Position numbers and translations under genes: made by a program. DNA of 64,000 nucleotides from contig OX243811.1 in NCBI GenBank assembly GCA_945859605.1, positions 40,524,033 to 40,588,032 on the forward strand, in the 5' to 3' direction. Shown here one piece after another: positions 41,332 to 51,400 of the stretch (its first letter is position 1; the number at the start of each line of letters is the position of its first letter). The stretch comes from Lumbricus rubellus (Eukaryota > Annelida > Clitellata > Crassiclitellata > Lumbricidae). The notes beneath the pieces were generated by a model, which was not told where the DNA came from, did not search any database, and worked only from the letters and a program-made list of their open reading frames with translations.

Positions 41332-44300
41332 AGGCCAAGGAACGGCAGGGGGATGAAAATTGGAGGGGTTCCAAACCTGTGGGGTTGGTTCAAAACATCA
41401 TGGCACCTGTTGTAGGAGATGGTTTTATTGAGCCTATTCGTACGGTAGATAAGTTGTTCGCTCCGTTTTGTGTGAATGGTTCTATTTTCAATGATGAGAA
41501 TGAGACACGTGAGGTCGTTTGTTTGCGTGATTCGGGTGCTTTGCAGAGTCTGGTTAGTCAGAAATGTTTGCTGTCGAATGAGTGGATTGATACGGGTGAA
41601 TGTCGTTTGTGGAGAGGTATTAGTGGTGTGGTTTTGGAGCGACCATTGGTCAAGGTGCGTGTTGACTGTGCGTTTGTGCAAGGTGAGGTGTTGTGTTGTT
41701 TGATGGATGATTTGCCCGAAGGTGTGTCCGTGGTAGTGGGCAATGATCTGGCGATGGATGCACGTGTGGTTGATGTCGCTGTTACGACGCGGGCGCAGGC
41801 TAAGGTGTACGCTGCGAAGGTGGCTGATTGTGCACAGCAGGTGGGCAGTGATGCGTTGCCGCTGGAGGTGGATAATGTCGACCAAGGTGCACTGAGTGTG
41901 TCTGCTGTCTCGGATGATTGCGTTTTGAATTTCGATGCTGGTGATTTAGATCGACTGTATGCGAATGAGAATGAAGGTACGTTGAATGAAATGCATTTGT
42001 TTGAGTGTGTGTCGCGCAATGAATTTATTAAGCTCCAGCGTGAGTGTCTGGAATTGCAGCCTTTCTTTGCGTTAGCCGAGGTGAACGGAAATGTTGGAGC
42101 GAAGGAGTCACCCTTTGAAATTGTCAATAAAATTTTAGTTCGACATTGGGCTGATAAAATTACGCCGTATGGGATGGGCGTTACGCAGATTGTTGTACCT
42201 ATTACACTGCGACAGAAATTGTTGACGGTTGCTCATGATATGCCGTTATCGGGGCATTTGGGGACTCAGAAAACTCTGGATAGGTTGCTTAAACATTTCT
42301 GGTGGCCTCATGTGAATAAGTCTGTGCGTGCTTACTGTCGTTCATGCGATGTGTGTCAGAGGTTAGGAAAAGGCAGTAAAACTTATCGAGCGCCTATGGT
42401 TCATGTGCCTGTTATGCAGGAAGTGTTTCAGCGAGTGGCGATAGACGTCGTTGGTCCGTTGAGTATGTGTGAAAAGTCTGGTAACAGATTTATTTTGACT
42501 GTGATTGATTTGGCTTCGCATTTTCCTTTTGCGTTTCCGCTTCGGAATCATACGGCTAAGGATGTTGCACGTTGTTTGTCTGAAGTCTTTACGCTTTTTG
42601 GTTTTCCGAAGGAATTGTTGTCGGATTGTGGATCTGAATTCATGGCTGATGTGATGCAGGTGTTTTTGCATGAATGTGGAGTGGTGCAAATGAAAACTAG
42701 TCCTTTTAGACCTCAGTCGAATGGATCTTGCGAACGGTTTCATAGGACTATGAAGGATATGTTGAAGGCGTTGGTGGATTCATCTCCAGGGTCTTGGGAC
42801 GAAATTTTGCCATGGATTTTGTTTGTGTACAGGGAGGTTCCGGTACAGGGACTTGGTTTTTCTGCATTTGAATTGATGTATGGCAGGGATGTCAGAGGTT
42901 TGTTGCAATTAATGAAAGATTGGTTGAATAAAGATGTTGTGAATGAGGTGTCTGGATTGAATGTGATCGAGTATGTGTTGCAATTGCGTGAACGCATGCG
43001 AGTTGGTATGCAGATCGCAAATGATAACGCTGTGGTTGCTCGTGATAAATCCAAGAAGTGGTATGATAAACATACGAAAGAGATTTCGTTTGATGATGGT
43101 GAGAAGGTGTTGTTGCTTTTGCCTTTGATTGGTAAACCGTTGCAGACAAGGTATTGTGGCCCGTATGTTGTGATACGACGTTTGGGTTTAGTCGATTACT
43201 TGGTCAGTACGCCAGATAGAAGAAAGTCTGAACGAGTGGTGCATGTGAATTTGATGAAACGTTATAATGATCGGGATGAGGTTGTTGCATCCGTGAATCT
43301 GAATGAATCTGTGGCGCCTTTGTTGGTCGGTGATTCTGTGTCTTGTGTGAATGCGGTGACTTTGGAGGATAAGGTGATGGATTGTGATGTGTCTGTTGAA
43401 CAACGGAATGAATTGCGTGAGGTGTTGTATGCTTTTGAGCATGTGTTTAGTGATGTCCCTGGTAAAACGACTATGGCTGTGCATCGTATTGACTTGGTCG
43501 AGGGTGCTAAACCTGTTAGACAGGCGCCGTACCGGTTGCATCCGGAGAAGATGGCTCGGGTAGATAAGGAGGTTGAAGAGTTGTTACGGACAGGTATCAT
43601 AGAGGAATCGGATAGTCCCTGGGCTGCTCCTATTGTGGTGGTTCCTAAGCCAGATGGTTCAGATCGTCTGTGTTCGGATTTTCGCCGACTGAACAATTTG
43701 TGTGTTTCGGATCCATTTCCGATGCCACGGGTGGAAGCCATGATTGATAGAGTTGGGAAGGCTAAATTTATGACCAAATTGGACATGACTAAGGGGTATT
43801 GGCAAATTCCCATTCACAAGGATTCGATTCCTCTAACAGCTTTTGTGACACCGCATGGTCATTTTCAGTGGAGGTATATGGCTTTCGGTTTAAAGAATGC
43901 CCCTGCTTCGTTTTCTCGGTTGATGACCAAGGTGTTGAAAGGTTTGCATGACTTTTGCGATGCGTATCTGGATGATATCATTATTTTCAGTGTGTCTTGG
44001 TCTGATCATTTGATGCATTTGAAGCGTGTGTTGAACCGTATTGATGAGGCGCATTTGACTTTGAACTTGCGTAAGTGTGTATTTGGCAATGCGGAGATTA
44101 ATTTTTTGGGTCATCATATTGGGATAGATGGTGTCCAGCCACGGTTGAAGAAAGTTGAGGCGTTGCTGAGGTTTCCCCAGCCTGGTAATAAGAAACAGGT
44201 CCAATCTTTTTTGGGGTTGGCTGGCTATTACCGTCGCTATTTGCCTCATTATTCTGAGATTGCGTTGCCTCTTACTGCATTAACCAAAAAAGGGATTCCT

Positions 44301-44765
44301 TTTAAATGGTCGCGTGAAGCTGACGATGCATTCATTGAATTGAAATCGCGATTGGCATCTCGTCCTATATTGGTTCCGCCAGATTTTACGAAGCAGTTTT
44401 GTGTCAGTGTTGATGCGTCTCAGTTTTGTGTGGGAGCGTGTTTGTTTCAGGTTGTCGATGAGTTGGAGAGGCCGATTTGTTTCCGGAGCCGGAAGCTGTT
44501 GCCGAACGAGATTCGTTATTCAACCATTGAGAAGGAGGCGTTGGCTTTGATGGTGGCACTTCGTTCCTTCAGTGTCTACTTTGGTTCTTCGCGGGTGTTG
44601 GTTTATACCGACCATAAACCGTTGCAGTTTATCAATCAGATGGCAAATAAGAATATGAAGCTATTACGGTGGTCGTTGGAGCTGCAGCGTTTCAACCTGG
44701 ATATCCGTCATCGTCCTGGCGCGATGAACTTAGTGCCGGACATTCTGAGTCGTCCGTCAGTTTAG
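41280..44765 (+). CDS. pol: Pol polyprotein: protease, integrase, RT, RNase H
   Basis: About 1160 codons open from the zinc knuckle (CRGRGHTKGSC). It has no convincing start of its own, so it was probably one polyprotein with gag. In order: aspartic protease (LRDSGALQSL, near 41525); integrase with an H-H-C-C finger (42230-42360), catalytic D, D, E in AIDVVGPL, LLSDCGSEF and CERFHRTMKD; a GPY-like module (CGPYVVIRRLG, near 43157); reverse transcriptase (43500-44300) with LDMTKGYWQIP and AYLDDIIIFS; and RNase H (VSVDASQ, STIEKEAL, VYTDHKPL; to 44740). All catalytic residues are visible. The domains look intact, so the single break near 41281 is the only obvious defect. Confidence 0.92.
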   Translation: MYYCRGRGHTKGSCWKLKAKERQGDENWRGSKPVGLVQNIMAPVVGDGFIEPIRTVDKLFAPFCVNGSIFNDENETREVVCLRDSGALQSLVSQKCLLSNEWIDTGECRLWRGISGVVLERPLVKVRVDCAFVQGEVLCCLMDDLPEGVSVVVGNDLAMDARVVDVAVTTRAQAKVYAAKVADCAQQVGSDALPLEVDNVDQGALSVSAVSDDCVLNFDAGDLDRLYANENEGTLNEMHLFECVSRNEFIKLQRECLELQPFFALAEVNGNVGAKESPFEIVNKILVRHWADKITPYGMGVTQIVVPITLRQKLLTVAHDMPLSGHLGTQKTLDRLLKHFWWPHVNKSVRAYCRSCDVCQRLGKGSKTYRAPMVHVPVMQEVFQRVAIDVVGPLSMCEKSGNRFILTVIDLASHFPFAFPLRNHTAKDVARCLSEVFTLFGFPKELLSDCGSEFMADVMQVFLHECGVVQMKTSPFRPQSNGSCERFHRTMKDMLKALVDSSPGSWDEILPWILFVYREVPVQGLGFSAFELMYGRDVRGLLQLMKDWLNKDVVNEVSGLNVIEYVLQLRERMRVGMQIANDNAVVARDKSKKWYDKHTKEISFDDGEKVLLLLPLIGKPLQTRYCGPYVVIRRLGLVDYLVSTPDRRKSERVVHVNLMKRYNDRDEVVASVNLNESVAPLLVGDSVSCVNAVTLEDKVMDCDVSVEQRNELREVLYAFEHVFSDVPGKTTMAVHRIDLVEGAKPVRQAPYRLHPEKMARVDKEVEELLRTGIIEESDSPWAAPIVVVPKPDGSDRLCSDFRRLNNLCVSDPFPMPRVEAMIDRVGKAKFMTKLDMTKGYWQIPIHKDSIPLTAFVTPHGHFQWRYMAFGLKNAPASFSRLMTKVLKGLHDFCDAYLDDIIIFSVSWSDHLMHLKRVLNRIDEAHLTLNLRKCVFGNAEINFLGHHIGIDGVQPRLKKVEALLRFPQPGNKKQVQSFLGLAGYYRRYLPHYSEIALPLTALTKKGIPFKWSREADDAFIELKSRLASRPILVPPDFTKQFCVSVDASQFCVGACLFQVVDELERPICFRSRKLLPNEIRYSTIEKEALALMVALRSFSVYFGSSRVLVYTDHKPLQFINQMANKNMKLLRWSLELQRFNLDIRHRPGAMNLVPDILSRPSV

Positions 44766-44767
44766 CA

Positions 44768-44870
44768 CATGGTTGCTGATGCTGACCTTCCTGAGCACAT
44801 GGTTGCTGATGCTGACCTTCCTGAGCACATGGTTGCTGATGCTGATTTTCCTGGGCACTTGGTTGCTGAA
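44768..44870 (+). repeat. 30-bp tandem repeat after pol
   Basis: Three to four copies of CACATGGTTGCTGATGCTGA plus CCTTCCTGAG lie between the pol stop and the polypurine tract. Confidence 0.9.
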
Positions 44871-45050
44871 GTTTCGAGGACCGGTGATGTGGCTGTGTGA
44901 TGACGAACTTTTCGAAACGTTGTTGCTGAACGTTGTTGCTGAACGTGGTTTCTGAACGTTGTACTTCGGCGTAGCACTCTTTCTGTAGTTAAGTAATGCG
45001 CACTGTGCTGTTGTTATACTTCGCCGACCCTCCGGGTCGTCTCGTGTGTT

Positions 45051-45065
45051 AAGGGGGGGGGGGAA
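45051..45065 (+). promoter_or_regulatory. Polypurine tract
   Basis: AAGGGGGGGGGGGAA stands directly before the TGTTAGG of the 3' LTR, as required for plus-strand priming. Confidence 0.85.
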
Positions 45066-45066
45066 T

Positions 45067-45566
45067 TGTTAGGAAGTGCTTGCTTAAACACTATAGTAGC
45101 TGCTTTTATCAGACAGTAATCTACAGCTGGGTGTGGCTATAGGAGTGTCGTAGGCGCCAGAACTTTCGTCGACTTTCTAGGCCTTTAAATACTGCTGTCG
45201 CTGTACGATAGCAGACACCGTTTGTTCGTTGCTTTGGTTTGACCTCGCTGGTCCGTTGGTGGTCTGCTCAGACACCTTTTGTTTCGACACCGTTTGTCTT
45301 TTGGCTTTGATGTTCGTGGTGTCTCTTTCGCCTGCTTGGTGTTCGTTTGCTGGTGTTTCTTCCTTCGACGTTTGGAAGTCTTTCTTAGACTTGTTGAAGT
45401 TTGGCTGTCGAGCCGTCGTCTTGTCGTGCTGTTTTGTAAAGGTATGCATTTAGATTAGAACTTAGTTAAGTATTTTCGCTTGTATATTGCTTGTCTACAC
45501 ATTAAATCTATTTTTTTTGTTACAACCCGAGGACTTTTTACTTTCTCCCTAGACTAACGCGTAACA
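45067..45566 (+). repeat. 3' LTR
   Basis: 500 bp, no difference from the 5' LTR seen by eye. It is followed by the ACGC target duplication. Confidence 0.95.
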
Positions 45567-45668
45567 ACGCATATATTAGGTTGGGATATTGTTCAACAGC
45601 GTTGGGACTAGAAGCCTTTTGAACAACATTTGGTTCAACATTGCCCCTGTGCGAGTATCCATCATATA

Positions 45669-46665
45669 CAGGGTGGCCCATAAAAAGTGGGACCGACTAG
45701 CATAATGTCAAATAATAAATTATTTGAACACTTTTTCTTCCACAAAAAACAAGTAAATTGTTGCCAAATGTTTATTCGTACAGAATCAGAAATAAATTTC
45801 AATGTGTCCACGTCGGTTCTCAGCAGTTTTTGTCTAAACGTAGGCATCACTGGTCAATGCTTCTGTTTATAAATCGCCGAAGAACTTTCTGCCACTCTCC
45901 AACAATGGCCAGTTTCGAATATCCTGGAGCAATCCTTGTCTTAAGACGTGATCACAATAGGTGCCGTACACTCACTGTTCACCCTAGCTCCAGGTTCAAC
46001 AATCACCACACATGTTTTCCCCATCCGAGACACACCGACCGAAACCATGATGCAACGACTGAAATGTTCACGTGACGAGTTCGTTGCTGGAACATTTTTT
46101 CTTGCATCAGAATAAACACAATCATTTTGAGAATTAACCCATTGTGACAAGAGTAGATGTCTTTTCGTCTGTAAACAAAATGCTGAGTGCATTTTGAGAA
46201 ATGCCAACTTCGCTACCGGTGTTTTAATTTGCAGTTTTCGTTTATAACCTGCGCTATTACGCGTTTGTTTTTCGGTAGAAGTTGCAAACATTGCTCTAAG
46301 CTTATAATGCGCTGCACTGTTCTTCGTGATATGCCAGTTTCTCCTTAAATTTCCAGTTGACTCTTGTGGCTGTGAGAATCGTCATCCTGGATGAAAATCA
46401 GCTCACTTGCACACGGAATATTCCGTACCATTCCAACGAACTTCTGGTAGCCGCTTCATGATTTAAGCGCTGTCGTAGCTTACCATCGGCATCAATTTGA
46501 CATAAAAATATAAAGATGGCGACCGGAAGTTCACGAAATACTGATGTCACACGCTGAGTTAATGAGCGATGATAATTTTAAAGTTTCAAAACAGCCAAAA
46601 ACATAATTCAATATTATTATATAAAAGATTTAACAAGGCGGTCCCACTTTTTATGGGCCACCCTG
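45669..46665 (-). mobile_element. Mariner-like element with degraded transposase
   Basis: Terminal inverted repeats of at least 26 bp begin CAGGGTGGCCCATAAAAAGT, flanked by TA (45667-45668, 46666-46667). The minus strand between about 46291 and 45941 reads NSQNDCVYSDARK and later MVSVGVSRMGKTCVV and GARVNSE, the central part of a mariner-type transposase before the catalytic D of the MVWGG region. Other segments are shifted or stopped. It is a fossil of a roughly 1-kb element inserted in unit 3, with no counterpart in unit 1. Confidence 0.85.
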
Positions 46666-46961
46666 TATATGTACTGGCTGGAATTGTCGAGTTCGCACAT
46701 TTACGGGAAAATAAATTATTCTTTATGTCAAAGTATTGTGTCTTAGTCCAATGTAGAAGTAAAACTTTAAAAACACCACCTTCTCTCGCCGAACTTATGA
46801 GTAGTTATAAGTTATTGTGCTGTGTAAGTTGGTCTAGTATCTAGATATAGGCTACGACTGGTGCGTAAAATTATGTCTGATTTATTTAAATGCAGTGTCT
46901 TGCGTGCAATTAGTAGGCCTACTATCTTGAAAATTATACACCTCTCTAAGCCTTCTACGGG

Positions 46962-47151
46962 AGAAACAGAGGGAAAGAGGAGACGTGGATTCGTGGAAGA
47001 CCGCGTAGGATGTGGATCGACGATGTGAAATAATGGACCGGGATGACAATGGAGCAGGCGATTCGAGCAGCGCAGCAGAGATCTACATGGAAACAAATCG
47101 TCCTTTGTGCCGCCAAAGTTCGGAACGAATAAGGCACCGACGACGACGACG
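46962..47151 (+). pseudogene. 5'-truncated LINE, C-terminal tail
   Basis: Frame reads RGRPRRMWIDDV, a stop, then TMEQAIRAAQQRSTWK and VRNE-stop-GTDDDDE, the usual end of RTE/CR1-like LINE polyproteins. AAGCCTTCTACGGG is duplicated on both sides (46948-46961, 47152-47165). Unit 1 reads CTCTCTAAGGGCAGC at this place (near 3061) without the insert. Confidence 0.8.
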
Positions 47152-47586
47152 AAGCCTTCTACGGGCAGCAATTATAATGCTTTTGTTTTGAAGATTTGCG
47201 ACCGCCCATAAGTGACGTCGTCACGCAATTATATACATTTCAAGGACTATTTTTGGCTCTCTCCTCTTCGTTACACGTCAACACGAAATGCATAATTATA
47301 ATATTTAGCAAGGGACCGTCACAAATCGTTATAAACGTGTGATCCCTCCTCCTCCTATTTGCGCGACGTAATTTTTGGACGGCCTCTTTATCACGCAAGC
47401 TCGTGCATAGTCAATAAAGCGAATGTCAGCAAGCAAGAAAGTTGAAGATCAGGTCGTTTTCTCAAACAATGTAGAAACTCAAAGAACCTACTTCAAATGC
47501 ATCCTATCCCCAACTGACGTCTAAGTCTACGGTTGCCACGGAATTCACGTTTCCACTGAATGACAGTTTGGAGTCAACGCGACGCC

Positions 47587-47928
47587 CAGTGGTGTAGTCC
47601 TAAAAAATGAAGTGGGGGAACGCCTGGAAATTGAAGTATATAGCAACTGTAGCAAAAAGTGCAATCTTGCAAGAATTTTGCATAGTGTGAGCGCTGCTAT
47701 TTTTGAAACTGTTGAATGTAGATCTATATAAATAAAATAAGTAATAAATGTAGTTATGTAAATTTATACATAGGAATTTGTTATTTGTAATGAAACTGTG
47801 AGTCTTGAAGTCTTCTTTGTTCATTTATTTCAGCAGAAATGCTGCAAACTAGTGAGGGATCGCGTTCCCTCCCTGGAAAAAAGTGGGGGAACGGCGTTCC
47901 CCCGCGTTCCCGCCCCACTACACCACAG
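47587..47928. mobile_element. hAT MITE, 342 bp
   Basis: The ends CAGTGGTGTAGT and ACTACACCACAG form an inverted repeat with one mismatch. GCGACGCC is duplicated (47579-47586, 47929-47936). Unit 1 has a single GCGACGCC at 3470-3480 reading straight into ATAATTGCATG, a confirmed empty site. Non-coding. Confidence 0.92.
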
Positions 47929-48139
47929 GCGACGCCAAAATTGCATGTTGCACCACTGCTTTGTATGACGTAGATGCGTGATTTCTCTTTGCCTGAAACT
48001 TATGAAAAATGTCTGTTCTCCGGGACAATGGAAGTGGCTACCCAGAAATTATGACCACCTAGAGTTCACTTGTTCTACGTCATAGTCAGACACTATAGCT
48101 ACCCAGAAATTACGACTACCTTGCTATTCGAATGCATGA

Positions 48140-48186
48140 CGTGCTAATGATTTCTCGAAGGGCTCCTTCGAGAAATCATTAGCACG
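48140..48186. repeat. Perfect 22-bp hairpin upstream of gene 3
   Basis: 48140-48161 and 48165-48186 are exact complements with a GCT loop. Unit 2 has only one half (AAATCATTAGCACG), so the other half was created as an inverted copy. It lies about 90 bp before the TATA-like box. Confidence 0.95.
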
Positions 48187-48274
48187 TGCGTCTCTGCCCT
48201 CAAAGACCCTTGCGAACTGACGTAGGGCCTTCAATCGATCCACAGTCCAGACGTTGGGGAGAGCAGGAGAATGC

Positions 48275-48282
48275 TATTTAAG
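48275..48282 (+). promoter_or_regulatory. TATA-like box of lectin gene 3
   Basis: TATTTAAG at the conserved place, 78 bp before the leader ATG. Confidence 0.6.
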
Positions 48283-48359
48283 AAGCTGGACACTAAGTGT
48301 TTAGAATGTGTGCGTTGAAAATTTTAAGGATTTTACAGTGTTGTATAAGAACAATAATT

Positions 48360-48423
48360 ATGATGGGAGAATTATACATATGCGACCAGATTCTGACTGT
48401 CATCTTTCTTGTAACTGCAAACG
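48360..48423 (+). CDS. Gene 3 exon 1: leader exon
   Basis: 64 nt with two adjacent ATGs, ending AACG before GTATGCAG. Only a few bases differ from gene 2, and the reading frame is unbroken. Confidence 0.65.
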
Positions 48424-51400
48424 GTATGCAGTAGTTAAAACTTGATCCATACTTTTTAACCAATTGATAGCGATACTGAAGAGAGATTAGTGAGGTGTAA
48501 CTGCCTATTTTGAAATATATGCATTTGTAGGCTTATGGTCAGTTAGCCTATTGAATTATCTATAGACTCAGGACTGAACCTTTTAAGTAGGCTACACTCA
48601 CACCAAATAAAAGTTGCTTATTCGAACTTTCATGTATATAACAGATGACAAGTTTATATTTATTTTATTTATTGGTATTTATATCTCCATTTCTATGGCG
48701 CCCCTTCAAGGTCACTACTCAGTAGCGCTCCCGACTACAGCTCGGACACTGCATGGAGTTTGACGCCAAAGCGCCCGAGAAATTTGGAGTTAAGGACTTC
48801 CTCAAGGTGCGTAGGCTACACGGCGTATTGAGTTGTATTCGAACCTGCAAACATCCGGCTGCTAGGCAGGAACATACCCACTATAGGCTATAAGCCACCG
48901 CGTAGGCTACCACAATCCCTGACGACAATCTGTTCGGTTCTAAGTTTACCATTCGATAAAGAGGATCTGGTCAGTGAGAGTTCGATCAGATATCGATCAA
49001 AACACTAATAGTATTTCAAGACAGAAAATAAGGTTTAACTACAGTGTTGCATGAACTCTGAGCATGAAGCCATCTGTCCATAATTCGAAAATATTCCTAG
49101 GTATAGTTTTGCGCGAGTGAGTTTTTGCCTACGGTAGGCCTACCAACTTAACGTAACCCGTGGTGTAGATCTGTGGAGCATTGCATCTAGGGCATGGCCT
49201 GCATAGTTACGTCTTGTATAGGCCTAGTGGAGAACCTTGTGTTCTGATGAACTTTAAAAAATCCCTTATAGACTAACATAAATAGCGTCACTGGAGTTTC
49301 TAATAGAGAGGCACTTTGCGCATTTGCAATTACAACTATATAGGCCCTCGTCCTTCCACTCATATTTGTTGGTGTGCTAGAATAGCTAGATAGACGTTAG
49401 GCGCAGTGGAGTAAAAGTATGTTCTGTGCTCTGGGGCAGGAAGCAGGGCTGTACTCAAGGGTATACGGCGCATACTCACCTCCGGGGGAAAACGGCATCG
49501 TCTATTCACTTCACGAAAACCAGGGTTTACGCTTGTAAAAACTAGGGTACACGGGTATTCGCTAAATTCGGGTTAATTTTCGGAGCAAATGACTAAAAAA
49601 GGTCATCAGTTTTTTCGGACGAGAAATTGGCGACATTCTGAACAACAAATTGGTGATTTTACGACAAGAATTTCGGGCGGGAAATTTTTTACCGGCGGTA
49701 GCGTGTATACTCACCTCAAAAGTTTTGAGTACAGCCCTGGCCGGAAGGGTTCGAATTCACCTCAAGCTGCAGTGTACAGACCCTTAACCAGTCCTTCACT
49801 CACAATTACTCATGCGCTTCGACGTGAAACTTCAATTCAGAATCCTAACTGTAATCGGGAGCGTCTTTGAGCAGTTCTTAATGGGGCGCAAGTGCCCGTA
49901 CATAGATACATACATACATACATACATGTACATGTCATACATACATACATACATGTATACATACATACATACATACATACATACATACATACATACATAC
50001 ATACATACATACATACATACATACATACATACATAGGCCTACATACATACGTGCATGCATACATACATAAATACATACACACCTACATACATAGACACAT
50101 TCACACATGTACACACACGTTATTAGGCCTATTTGTGTCTGTATGATGGATTTCTTCATTACATGCAGTGATCGCAGAGTTGAACATCGCTCTTTATCGG
50201 CCTGCCAATCAGAGTTCAGATTTGGACAACAGTTGGGCAGGTCGCTGTTCAGCTGGTCGAGCCGTTGACGGAAACTACAACACGAATGCAGCTCTTCGTT
50301 TCTGCAGTCATACAGCGGACACTTCTGGAGGACCGACCTGGTGGATGGTCGACCTCGGTGATCCATACAGCATCAAAATGGTCGTCATCACCAATCGAGA
50401 CATTGACCGTAAGAATTAACATAACCTATTTATTTGGATATCGGTTTCAAAAATGCTGGATATTATCAAGCTTTACAGGCAAATTTGCTATCGATGAAGG
50501 AAAATTAGACTAGGGAGGCAGGCACGCAGACAGACAAACAGACATGCAGACAGACAGAGATACATGTATGTAGAGAGAGAGAGGCAGACAGACAGAGTAG
50601 CACTCCACTTGGAGTCCTTGTCCTGTCACTGGAAGAGTATCTAGTCAGATCAGCACCGTCCAGACTCTCCACGAGTTTCTGCTGCTTCTCAATGTCGTTC
50701 TCTTAGAGAAGATAGTGGGTGCGACGGCGGACAGTCTACTCGGGTTGTAATCGAGGTTACACATGTAATGACTGTACTCACCTCGCAAATATTTGTGTAG
50801 AATACGGAAACTGTAGCGTGTACTCATCTCTAATATTGCCAGTACAGCCGTGCCACCCACTGAAGGAGATCCCCTGGGGTGGGTCGCAGGAGCTACATCT
50901 ATTATTCCCTCCAAGGACAACGTGGTATATGAGCCTAGAGTGAGATCGCATGACGTTATTTTTTTTGACATAGAAATTTCATTTCGTTAGCTCTGTACAA
51001 ACACACATTCTAGTGTTCTACTTTTGATAATAAGCCGATTTAGGCCTATATCAGATGAAATTGGATTTTTTACGGCATAAGTCTGTAGCTTTCCGCTAGC
51101 GGTCTGCCAACTAGTTTGTTGAATAAATAAATATGCAGGTTGCTAGGTACATGTAGCTATATTAACCTTGATGCACGCAAACGGCTTGTAGCCTATTAGC
51201 TTTCACTTTGGAAATTATTTTTAAAAATTCTTTAGGGTGTTATTTCCTTTCTAACAACTAAACTTTACGTCGTTACGACATGCGGTGATTCTCCGCGTAA
51301 TTTCTCTTTAATTTCGCCAGCGGTTTATGACAGCAGAGTCCAGCCTATGCGTTACGAATATTGCTCTTGTTTTTCTTTCCATATTATGCCGTTGACTAAT

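Larger units (their letters stand above)
39127..45566 (+). mobile_element. Gmr1-type LTR retrotransposon (Ty3/gypsy superfamily)
   Basis: 500-bp LTRs (TGTTAGG...GTAACA) at 39127-39626 and 45067-45566 look identical, and ACGC is duplicated on both sides (39123-39126, 45567-45570). A primer-binding-like TGGGGGCCCG follows the 5' LTR and a polypurine tract precedes the 3' LTR. The domain order is gag, protease, integrase, RT, RNase H. Integrase before RT in a gypsy-type element is the Gmr1 arrangement described from deuterostomes. Identical LTRs mean recent insertion. A reading-frame break in the zinc knuckle suggests this copy is probably defective. Confidence 0.95.

Noticed and set aside
41280..44765. 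Separate pol gene with its own start codon
   Set aside because: The frame opens inside the zinc knuckle without a plausible ATG. A broken or recoded gag-pol polyprotein fits better.
45177..45453. Small genes in the LTRs
   Set aside because: The same frames occur in both identical LTRs and overlap on opposite strands; they are incidental.
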